From Oscillospiraceae bacterium (lineage in GTDB: Bacteria; Bacillota; Clostridia; Oscillospirales; Oscillospiraceae), in contig CACZSJ010000150.1 in the NCBI GenBank assembly GCA_902783825.1, forward strand, positions 1-6,280: 6,280 bases of DNA, written 5' to 3'. The position numbers and the translations under genes are program-made. Of the stretch, positions 1 through 5,156 are shown piece after piece. Below the pieces are notes generated by a model. That model did no database searches. It saw nothing but the letters and a program-made list of their open reading frames with translations, and had not been told where the DNA came from. Positions within the stretch are counted from its first letter, which is position 1. The number at the start of each line of letters is the position of its first letter.

Positions 1-627
1 GGCGGCGGCTTCGGCCTCGCGGTCGGCGCAGCGCTGGCGGCTCGTTATCAAAAGACCGGCGCGATCTCTGTCGTGTTCTTCGGTGATGGCGCATCCAACC
101 GAGGCACGTTCCATGAGGCGGCCAACATGGCGGCGGCATGGCATCTGCCGGTGATCTTTGTCTGCGAAAACAATGGGATCGCCTGCTCCACGCCGCATAA
201 GACCGGCGGACAGCAGGCAGTAATGGATCTGTCCAAGCGCGCGCTTGGCTACGGTATGGACAGCTATGTAGTCAATGGAAATGACTTCTTTGAAGTCTAC
301 GACGGAATGCAGCGCCTTGCCAAGCGTGCTCGCAATGGCGAGGGTAATTGCTGTGGCTTCCTTGAATGCCAGACACATCGTCCTTTCGGCCACATCGTAG
401 GGGATGGACAGCGCTACCGTGATCCGGCATTGGCAAAGGCTCGCTGGGAAGCGGACGACTGCATTAAGAACTTTGAACGCCGTTGCCTGAAGTCTGGCTG
501 GCTGGAGCAGGCTGATTTTGACGCTGTGCAGACAAAGGTCGACGCTATGATCGAAGAGGCGAAGCAATTTGCCATTGACAGCCCGTATCCCGATGCTTCG
601 GAGCTGTTTACGGATATGTACGACTAA
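1..627 (+). CDS. Thiamine-diphosphate-dependent 2-oxoacid/acetoin dehydrogenase E1 component, alpha subunit (5' truncated)
   Basis: The reading frame is open from base 1, so the gene begins before the window. The 208 residues present are the C-terminal two thirds of a protein that is usually about 320-330 residues long. The family pairs with a beta subunit to decarboxylate a 2-oxoacid, or cleave acetoin, on thiamine diphosphate in the cytoplasm. The cofactor motif is clear: GDG at visible residues 28-30, then ASNRGTFHEAANMAA, and the closing NN at 57-58. Further on, THRPFGHIVGDGQRYRDP matches the conserved loop before the C-terminal helices. Its FGH..GD.Q.YR form resembles acetoin dehydrogenase AcoA more than classical pyruvate dehydrogenase. 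The beta-subunit gene starts 13 bases downstream, and its Shine-Dalgarno overlaps this stop codon. The family call is firm. The substrate (acetoin, pyruvate, branched-chain or another oxoacid) is not resolved. Confidence 0.93.
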   Translation, partial: GGGFGLAVGAALAARYQKTGAISVVFFGDGASNRGTFHEAANMAAAWHLPVIFVCENNGIACSTPHKTGGQQAVMDLSKRALGYGMDSYVVNGNDFFEVYDGMQRLAKRARNGEGNCCGFLECQTHRPFGHIVGDGQRYRDPALAKARWEADDCIKNFERRCLKSGWLEQADFDAVQTKVDAMIEEAKQFAIDSPYPDASELFTDMYD

Positions 628-640
628 GGGGGGACGGAAC

Positions 641-1621
641 ATGAGCATTAAGACATATAAGCAGGCAACTTGGGAAGCGATGAAAGAGGAGATGCTCCGC
701 GACCCGTCCGTTTACGCGATGGCGGAGGACATCATCGGGAACGGTGGCTCCATGGGTCATTATATTGGTCTCGGCGAGGCCGTCGGCGATCGAAGCCGTG
801 TGCTTGACGCACCGATCTCCGAGACTGCTATTGTGGCAAGCGCCGTCGGCGCGGCCTTGGCGGGAATGCGTCCTGTCATTGATATGCGCTTCTCTAACTG
901 CCTTCCCGTATGCATGGATGAGCTGACCAATCAGGCAGCGAAGTCTCGCTATATGTTTGGCGGACAGGGTAAGGTGCATATGGTCGTGCGTTGTCCCGAC
1001 GGTATCCTGAAGATGCAGGGCGCACATCATACCGACTGTCTGGAGGCGTGGTTTGCGCATATGCCCGGCCTACAGGTAGTCATTCCCTCCAGCCCTGCCG
1101 AGGGCAAGGGCCTGCTCAAGACTGCCATTCGCAACGACAATCCGGTCATGTTCTTTGAGCATAAGACGCTCTTTAAAATGGAGGGCGAGGTGCCGGACGA
1201 AGAGTACACCATTCCCATCGGTAAGGCACGTATCGCCCGTGAGGGGAAGGACGTCAGCATAGTGGTCTACGGCGTTATGGTCAGTCGTGCGCTGACGGCG
1301 GCAGAGGAGCTTGCCAAGGAGGGCATTGACGCAGAGGTCATCGATCTGCGGACTGTGTCCCCGTGGGATAAGGAGACGGTCCTTGCGTCGGTCAAAAAGA
1401 CCGGCCGCGTCGTTGTCGCGCATGAGGCAGTTAAGCAGTGCGGTTTCGGTGCAGAGCTCTCTGCCACAATTGCGGAGGAGGCGTTCTCTAACCTAAAAGC
1501 ACCTATTGTTCGTATCGGTGCGCCGTTTGTTCCCATCCCGATGACTCCGCATCTGGAGGATATGTGCCGCACGCTGCCCAAGGATATTGTGGCGGCTGTA
1601 AAACAGGCTGTAGGAAAATAA
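641..1621 (+). CDS. Thiamine-diphosphate-dependent 2-oxoacid/acetoin dehydrogenase E1 component, beta subunit
   Basis: This is a full-length 326-residue E1 beta subunit, the usual size for the family. It forms the alpha2beta2 heterotetramer with the product of the preceding gene and supplies half of each thiamine-diphosphate site. Family features in order are AEDIIGNGG near residue 28, DAPISE with the cofactor-activating Glu61, NQAAKSRYMFGGQ near 97-109, an HH pair at 129-130 where the active-site His is expected, LEAWFAHMPGL, KGLLKTAIRNDNPV, FEHK, and the C-terminal transketolase-like half ending RIGAPFVPIP. The usual QHS around the active-site His reads HHT here, and GED reads AED, both mild departures. 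ATG 641 is chosen because it follows a G-rich Shine-Dalgarno (626-634) at 7 bases and gives an N-terminus of normal length. An upstream in-frame ATG at 569 would overlap the alpha gene by about 60 bases. Confidence 0.93.
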   Translation: MSIKTYKQATWEAMKEEMLRDPSVYAMAEDIIGNGGSMGHYIGLGEAVGDRSRVLDAPISETAIVASAVGAALAGMRPVIDMRFSNCLPVCMDELTNQAAKSRYMFGGQGKVHMVVRCPDGILKMQGAHHTDCLEAWFAHMPGLQVVIPSSPAEGKGLLKTAIRNDNPVMFFEHKTLFKMEGEVPDEEYTIPIGKARIAREGKDVSIVVYGVMVSRALTAAEELAKEGIDAEVIDLRTVSPWDKETVLASVKKTGRVVVAHEAVKQCGFGAELSATIAEEAFSNLKAPIVRIGAPFVPIPMTPHLEDMCRTLPKDIVAAVKQAVGK

Positions 1622-1678
1622 AGAGACTGAAATGATCGGCATTTTCAGCAGACGGGCTGGGAGTGTGGTCGGACAGAG

Positions 1679-1683
1679 AGGAG
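1679..1683 (+). promoter_or_regulatory. Shine-Dalgarno AGGAG deciding the start of the PPC-domain gene
   Basis: AGGAG sits inside AGAGAGGAGA (1675-1684) and is 6 bases from ATG 1690. The alternative GTG at 1663 has only a loose G-rich stretch before it and would add nine residues without family similarity. Confidence 0.75.
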
Positions 1684-1689
1684 AACAAG

Positions 1690-2175
1690 ATGGAAGAGAA
1701 AACAAGAGTGAAGGTCGTTCCTGCTGAGGCTGGGCGGGTTGCTATGGCTCGCTTGCAGCGTGATACCGATTTGGTTACGGGTATTATCGAGGTTTGCCGT
1801 GAAGCCGGCTTTGAAATGGCCGCTTCACAACTGATCATTGGCAGCCTGCGTCGTGCGGAAATTTCTTGGACCCGTCCGAGCGATAAGACGAAGAGAGGCT
1901 CTGAGCGGACGCCTGCCATGCCGATTGCCGGCCCATTGGAACTGATCTCAGCACAGGCAGAGGTCTGCCTGACGGATCCGGAGCGCCCGGTATTTCATGT
2001 ACATGGCGTTGTAACCGATGCGGACGGTAAGGCCTGGGGTGGGCACTTCTTCAAGGGCGGAAACCCAGTTCATGCCACAGTCGACATTGTCATGAATGAG
2101 ATCAAGGGCGGTTATATGAAATGGACACAGGATGATGAAATTGACCTTGAGCTGCCCGTTCCATACAGCAAATAA
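1690..2175 (+). CDS. PPC/DUF296-domain protein (PD1-like DNA-binding family), function unknown
   Basis: This 161-residue protein is recognised as a stand-alone PPC (DUF296) domain. The signs are ASQLIIGSLRRAEI near residues 45-58, GPLELISAQAEV near 81-92, and the signature VFHVHGVVTDADGKAWGGHFFKGG (split here only by position, residues 101-124), followed by VHATVDIVMNEI. In bacteria and archaea such single-domain proteins form small trimers. Their conserved histidines, here His103, His105 and His119, bind a metal ion in some solved structures. The plant relatives carry AT-hooks, which are absent here, so DNA binding should not be assumed. It is the last gene of the E1 operon, 68 bases after E1 beta, and ends in tandem TAA stops before a terminator. 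ATG 1690 is preferred to GTG 1663 because AGGAG lies 6 bases upstream. A role linked to E1 metabolism is an inference from position. Confidence 0.82.
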   Translation: MEEKTRVKVVPAEAGRVAMARLQRDTDLVTGIIEVCREAGFEMAASQLIIGSLRRAEISWTRPSDKTKRGSERTPAMPIAGPLELISAQAEVCLTDPERPVFHVHGVVTDADGKAWGGHFFKGGNPVHATVDIVMNEIKGGYMKWTQDDEIDLELPVPYSK

Positions 2176-2181
2176 TAAAGA

Positions 2182-2225
2182 AAGCGGCCTCCAAACCGAA
2201 CAGGGGGGGCGGAGGCCGTTTCTTG
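2182..2225. terminator. Probable bidirectional rho-independent terminator between convergent genes
   Basis: The arms AAGCGGCCTCC (2182-2192) and GGAGGCCGTTT (2211-2221) form an 11-pair stem with one G-U pair and an 18-base loop containing a run of seven G (2203-2209). On the plus strand the tail is TTTCTTGT, which is only moderately T-rich. On the minus strand the stem is followed by CTTTCTTTATTATT, a better tail. The hairpin fills the 56-base gap between the stops of the PPC gene (2175) and the GntR gene (2232). It can therefore end both transcripts. Confidence 0.8.
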
Positions 2226-2231
2226 TACCGC

Positions 2232-2951
2232 TTACGGACGGAGTTGAGAGACGGAGCTATTCATAGCACGACTTTTATTTTCATGTAGCATGGTCATTCG
2301 CTCACGCAGGATGCGGACATGGTGTCTGGACTCAGCCTCTGCTGTGTCACCGTCACCCGCAATCACGGCACGGCAGATTGCGCAATGTTCTTCGTGTGCG
2401 GTCCGGACACGCATATCATCCTGTTTGAAGCTGTCATAAGTGAAGAGGGATATCTGATTTTCATAGTTTATGGCAAGTCGAGCGAGCAAAGGCCTTTTTG
2501 ATGCTTCGAAAATTGCATAATGGATCACAGTAGCAATCTCATGATGAGCGTATATATCACCGCTTTCAATCGACATACGTGAGCGTTCCATAATTTGATT
2601 AAGCTTTTCGATGTCTTCTGCGGTCCGGTTTTGCGCAGCGAGCCGACTGCACATACCATCTAATGCTTCGCGAATATAAAGAATGTCAAGCACTTTATCG
2701 AGCTCCGGCAGAGCGACATAGATACGCTTGTTGTCCCGTTTTTCCAGAAAACCCTCTGTTTCAAGACGTTTGATAGCGCTCCGTACAGGAGAACGGCTCA
2801 TGTTCAGCTGGGATGAAATATACTCTTCTACGACTTGATAACCAGGAGGAAAGATGCCGGTGAGAATTGCATTGCGTAGCTCTCGGTACGCAATGGCTTC
2901 ATAAGATGTTTTTTTCGGCTGCTTGTCTTGCGAGGCTTCAGAAAGATTCAT
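2232..2951 (-). CDS. GntR-family transcriptional regulator, FadR/FCD subfamily
   Basis: This 239-residue protein is a typical two-domain FadR-type repressor. The N-terminal winged helix spans about residues 17-80: YRELRNAILTGIFPPG, then the recognition region LNMSRSPVRSAIKRLETEGF and the wing. The all-helical FCD effector domain spans about 88-215: LDILYIREALDG, IHYAIFEASKRPLL, HCAICRAVIAGD, RHHVRIL. FCD domains bind small carboxylates, often through a metal held by one Asp and three His. The three His are present here (144, 189, 211, with family-like spacing), but the Asp expected four residues before His144 is Ala140. The start at 2951 is chosen because AGGGAG lies 7 bases upstream. The frame stays open to 3026, but that extension is a hydrophobic, AT-rich read-through of the promoter. 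The divergent operon and the paired TGTATACA sites make it the probable local regulator, likely relieved by the TRAP substrate or a product of it. Confidence 0.92.
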   Translation of the reverse strand: MNLSEASQDKQPKKTSYEAIAYRELRNAILTGIFPPGYQVVEEYISSQLNMSRSPVRSAIKRLETEGFLEKRDNKRIYVALPELDKVLDILYIREALDGMCSRLAAQNRTAEDIEKLNQIMERSRMSIESGDIYAHHEIATVIHYAIFEASKRPLLARLAINYENQISLFTYDSFKQDDMRVRTAHEEHCAICRAVIAGDGDTAEAESRHHVRILRERMTMLHENKSRAMNSSVSQLRP

Positions 2952-2958
2952 AATAAGA

Positions 2959-2964
2959 CTCCCT
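2959..2964 (-). promoter_or_regulatory. Shine-Dalgarno AGGGAG deciding the GntR start
   Basis: Read on the minus strand, AGGGAG lies 7 bases before ATG at 2951. No comparable site precedes the further upstream in-frame starts. Those would also add residues that lie within and beyond the candidate promoter. Confidence 0.7.
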
Positions 2965-2981
2965 GTGTGGTAGATGTAAAA

Positions 2982-3010
2982 AAAATACAATAAAAAAACA
3001 AATTTGTCAA
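2982..3010 (-). promoter_or_regulatory. Candidate sigma-A promoter of the GntR gene
   Basis: On the minus strand a perfect TTGACA -35 (3005-3010) is followed after 17 bases by TATTTT (2982-2987), a 4/6 match to the -10 consensus. Transcription would start near 2975, giving a leader of about 24 bases that contains the Shine-Dalgarno. The TGTATACA palindrome at 3018-3025 lies just upstream of the -35 element. Confidence 0.6.
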
Positions 3011-3017
3011 CATGATC

Positions 3018-3025
3018 TGTATACA
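3018..3025. promoter_or_regulatory. Putative GntR/FCD operator, copy 1 (TGTATACA)
   Basis: This is a perfect 8-base palindrome, shared with copy 2 as the longer string TGTATACAAAA (3018-3028). FCD-type GntR regulators such as MdcY and MatR of malonate metabolism recognise TTGTATACAA-like palindromes, so the sequence fits the adjacent regulator. It lies just upstream of the -35 element of the GntR promoter, where a bound dimer could influence RNA polymerase. Confidence 0.6.
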
Positions 3026-3078
3026 AAACAATGAAATACGACTATAAAATTGACACATTGCACTTAAAACGAAGAGAA

Positions 3079-3092
3079 ACATTGAGCAATGT
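3079..3092. repeat. Small inverted repeat ACATTG-AG-CAATGT
   Basis: This perfect 6+2+6 inverted repeat lies in the middle of the divergent control region, with a further ACATTG at 3055-3060. It could be a second regulator's half-site pair or chance. It is not followed by a T-run, so it is not a terminator. Confidence 0.35.
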
Positions 3093-3123
3093 GGAGAAAA
3101 GCTTCCGGAATAAAGAAATACTG

Positions 3124-3151
3124 TTGAAAAAAATGTAAAATCGTGTAAAAT
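3124..3151 (+). promoter_or_regulatory. Candidate sigma-A promoter of the SDR-hydrolase-TRAP operon
   Basis: TTGAAA (3124-3129, 5/6 match) and TAAAAT (3146-3151, 5/6 match) are separated by 16 bases. The predicted start near 3158 leaves a leader of about 70 bases. An overlapping TAAAAT at 3136-3141 is too close to this -35 to pair with it. A perfect TTGACA at 3050-3055 has no good -10 at the right distance, so I rank it lower. The low-complexity sequence limits certainty. Confidence 0.5.
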
Positions 3152-3155
3152 AAAA

Positions 3156-3163
3156 TGTATACA
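3156..3163. promoter_or_regulatory. Putative GntR/FCD operator, copy 2 (TGTATACA), over the start site of the SDR operon
   Basis: This is a second perfect TGTATACA, again continuing as TGTATACAAAA (3156-3166). It begins 5 bases after the candidate -10 element (3146-3151) and would cover the predicted transcription start. Binding there would block initiation, which is a classic repressor position. It lies 138 bases, about 13 helical turns, from copy 1, a spacing that would allow looping. Confidence 0.62.
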
Positions 3164-3228
3164 AAATAGCATTTTACTTTGGACTCAAAAAAACGAGATT
3201 TATAAATGAATGAAGGGGTGTATAAGCT

Positions 3229-3981
3229 ATGAAACGAGTTGCCGTGGTTTCCGGCGGCGCAGATGGAATCGGCAAGGAGGTTGTTCTGGAATTCCTGGAT
3301 GCGGGTTTTGCTGTTGCTGCCTTTGACATTAACGATGAAAAGCTGGCGAAGGTCAGCGAGGAATTGAAGGATAGGGATTTTATTGGCATTCATTGCAACG
3401 CGATTGAAGAGGAGTCCGTTCAGAAAGCATTCTCTCAGGTAATGGAGCACTATGGCAGGGTTGATGCGCTGGCCAATATCGCAGGCGGGTCGCTGGCAAT
3501 TTCCCAGCCGGTCGATGAGATCAGTCTGGATGGCTGGGAAAAGGTGATTGCCCTGAATATGCGATCGGTATTTCTCTGCACACGTGAAGCGGTTAAGGTC
3601 ATGCGTAAACAGCAGTATGGAAGAATCGTAAGCCTGTCCTCCATGGCGGGAAGGAGCCGTAGTGTGTTTGGCGGCGCACCCTATGCTGCAGCAAAAGCAG
3701 GTGTGATCGGCTTTACACGTCAGTGCTCCAAGGATATGGGGCCTATCGGTGTGACGATCAATGCAGTCGCTCCCGGCACCGTGATGAGCGGTGATCGAAT
3801 CAGCGGTTTCTGGGCAAATAAGAGCGAAGAGGACAAAGCGTTCTTCTTCAAATCCAATCCTTCCGGCCGCCTTGGCGTACCGAAGGACATTGCCCGTACG
3901 ATCGTTTTCCTGTGCCACGAGGATGCCTCTTACATCAATGGCGCGGTAATTGATGTCAACGGCGGTATGTGGGTCGGCTGA
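3229..3981 (+). CDS. SDR-family NAD-type oxidoreductase
   Basis: This is a full-length 250-residue classical short-chain dehydrogenase/reductase, which oxidises or reduces a hydroxyl/carbonyl in the cytoplasm. The Rossmann fold opens with VSGGADGIG, the glycine-rich nucleotide motif (residues 7-15). Asp33 at the end of the second strand (AAFDIN) favours NAD(H) over NADP(H). NIAGG at 83-87 is the NNAG-type motif, and the catalytic set is Asn110, Ser138, Tyr152 and Lys156 (PYAAAK). The C-terminus VNGGMWVG is typical of FabG-like members. The start follows AAGGGG (3213-3218) at 10 bases. It is the first gene of the operon and overlies no other start. Fold, chemistry and cofactor type are well supported. 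The substrate is not, although a hydroxy acid delivered by the TRAP system is a reasonable guess. Confidence 0.93.
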   Translation: MKRVAVVSGGADGIGKEVVLEFLDAGFAVAAFDINDEKLAKVSEELKDRDFIGIHCNAIEEESVQKAFSQVMEHYGRVDALANIAGGSLAISQPVDEISLDGWEKVIALNMRSVFLCTREAVKVMRKQQYGRIVSLSSMAGRSRSVFGGAPYAAAKAGVIGFTRQCSKDMGPIGVTINAVAPGTVMSGDRISGFWANKSEEDKAFFFKSNPSGRLGVPKDIARTIVFLCHEDASYINGAVIDVNGGMWVG

Positions 3982-3982
3982 T

Positions 3983-5140
3983 ATGGCGGGAAGTTTGGAT
4001 ATTGTCATCCAAAACGGCAGGGTCATTGATCCGGCGGCTGGAATTAATGAAATCTGTTCCGTAGGGATTGAGGGAGCTAAGATCGTTGATATTTCCGCAG
4101 GACATCTGGATGGAAAGTATACAATCAACGCAGATGGCTGCATTGTGACGCCGGGGCTGATTGACTTCCATACGCATCTTTTTGAAGGAGGAAGCCTGTA
4201 TGGTATTCACCCCGATTGCTTGCTTTCTCAAGGGGTTACAGCAGCAGTAGATGCGGGAACTAGTGGTTCCGCAGGTTTTGAGGCGTTTTATCGCTCCATT
4301 ATACAAAACAGTATTCTGACGGTCAAGGCGTTTATCAGCTTGGGGGCAACGGGACTGTGTGACCCAAAGCACCACCAAAGCTATGAAAAGTCTGGCGTAA
4401 ATCTTGAACGGCTGCGGACGCTCAAGGAAAGATATTCCGATACAGTCTTGGGAATAAAGGTCGCTATGAGCCGGCATGACGTGGGAGAACTGGGCCTGGA
4501 ACCGCTTCTGACGGCTGTGGAAACAGCGGAGTGTCTGGGACACGATATGCGCGTTTGTGTGCATAGCACGGACCCGCCATGCAGTAGCGAAGAGCTACTA
4601 TCAGTACTCCGCAAGGGTGATATTCTTTGCCACTGCTACCATGGTACAGGGCCCTGTATCCTTGACGAGAAAGGCTATGTGCGTGAGGCTTATCGTGATG
4701 CGCGCCGCCGTGGAGTTGTTTTTGATATGGCAAACGGGATAAATCATTTTTGCCATGAAAGTGCGCTTGGCGCGATCCGTCAAGGATTCCTGCCGGATGT
4801 TATTTCTAGTGATATGGTGAGCTTTGCGTATGGTATTTCTCGGAGAAACAGGAGTTTGCCTTATGTGATGTCCAAGCTTATGGCTATGGGAATGGAACTG
4901 ACCGACATTATTCGCGCAGTAACTCAGACGCCAGCAGAGCTGATGGGAATGAGCAAAGAAATTGGTACGTTAATGACCGGTGCATGGGCAGATGTGGCGA
5001 TTTTGCGTGTGGAAAATTGCCCTGTTGTATTTGAAGATGCGAAGATGCAGACATACCGTGGTGAGACATTGCTTTGTCCTCAAATGACGATCAAGAATGG
5101 ACAGGTCGTGTTTTTCCAAAATAAATTTAACTTAAATTGA
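3983..5140 (+). CDS. Amidohydrolase-superfamily metallohydrolase (dihydroorotase-like, Atu3266/EF_0837 group)
   Basis: This 385-residue cytoplasmic enzyme has the amidohydrolase TIM-barrel layout. An N-terminal beta segment (DIVIQNGRVIDP) is followed by PGLIDFHTH with metal ligands His63 and His65. Lys159 in LGIKV is the likely carbamylated lysine, followed by His194 (VCVHSTDPP), His217 in ILCHCYHG, the catalytic Asp277 in PDVISSD, then MSKLMAMGM, QTPAE and GTLMTGAWADVAIL. The order resembles the Atu3266/EF_0837 group, whose members hydrolyse acetylated hydroxy or amino acids in vitro, so an amide, ester or cyclic amide is a plausible substrate. ATG 3983 lies one base after the SDR stop, and no clear Shine-Dalgarno precedes it. 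Translation probably depends on ribosomes finishing the SDR gene. The superfamily is firm, the subgroup likely, and the substrate unknown. Confidence 0.9.
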   Translation: MAGSLDIVIQNGRVIDPAAGINEICSVGIEGAKIVDISAGHLDGKYTINADGCIVTPGLIDFHTHLFEGGSLYGIHPDCLLSQGVTAAVDAGTSGSAGFEAFYRSIIQNSILTVKAFISLGATGLCDPKHHQSYEKSGVNLERLRTLKERYSDTVLGIKVAMSRHDVGELGLEPLLTAVETAECLGHDMRVCVHSTDPPCSSEELLSVLRKGDILCHCYHGTGPCILDEKGYVREAYRDARRRGVVFDMANGINHFCHESALGAIRQGFLPDVISSDMVSFAYGISRRNRSLPYVMSKLMAMGMELTDIIRAVTQTPAELMGMSKEIGTLMTGAWADVAILRVENCPVVFEDAKMQTYRGETLLCPQMTIKNGQVVFFQNKFNLN

Positions 5141-5156
5141 AAAGGAGAACCTACCG

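Larger units (their letters stand above)
2952..3228. other. Divergent AT-rich intergenic control region
   Basis: These 277 bases separate the leftward GntR gene from the rightward SDR-hydrolase-TRAP operon. They are much richer in A and T than the flanking genes and have long A runs. They contain two outward promoter candidates, two TGTATACA palindromes, a separate ACATTG-AG-CAATGT inverted repeat, and a small TTCCGGAA palindrome (3103-3110). I see no convincing coding sequence or structured RNA here. The open minus-strand frames through this region lack family-like sequence. Confidence 0.8.

Noticed and set aside
569..640. Upstream ATG extending E1 beta by 24 residues
   Set aside because: It overlaps the end of E1 alpha, adds residues without family similarity, and ignores the strong Shine-Dalgarno before ATG 641.
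1627..1648. CTGAAA...TTTCAG hairpin between E1 beta and the PPC gene
   Set aside because: It has only six clean pairs and no T-run after it. It is too weak to call a terminator and may be chance.
1663..1689. GTG start for the PPC-domain protein
   Set aside because: ATG 1690 has a well-placed AGGAG, and the nine extra residues run through that Shine-Dalgarno.
2952..3026. Extended N-terminus of the GntR regulator (25 extra residues)
   Set aside because: The extension is an AT-rich hydrophobic read-through of the promoter. AGGGAG supports the start at 2951, which gives a normal FadR-type length.
3050..3078. TTGACA at 3050-3055 as the main promoter of the SDR operon
   Set aside because: At the proper distance the -10 would read AGAGAA, a poor match. 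The TTGAAA/TAAAAT pair further right fits better.
4117..4122. GTATAC inside the metallohydrolase gene (another at 5519-5524 in dctP) as extra operators
   Set aside because: Both lack the full TGTATACA palindrome and lie inside coding sequence, so chance is the simpler explanation.
3064..4143. Long minus-strand frame of 359 codons opposite the SDR gene
   Set aside because: It lies antisense to a clear SDR gene, has no recognisable domain, and runs through the promoter region.
3956..4564. Minus-strand frame of 202 codons opposite the metallohydrolase
   Set aside because: It is a shadow of a well-supported gene and shows no family features.
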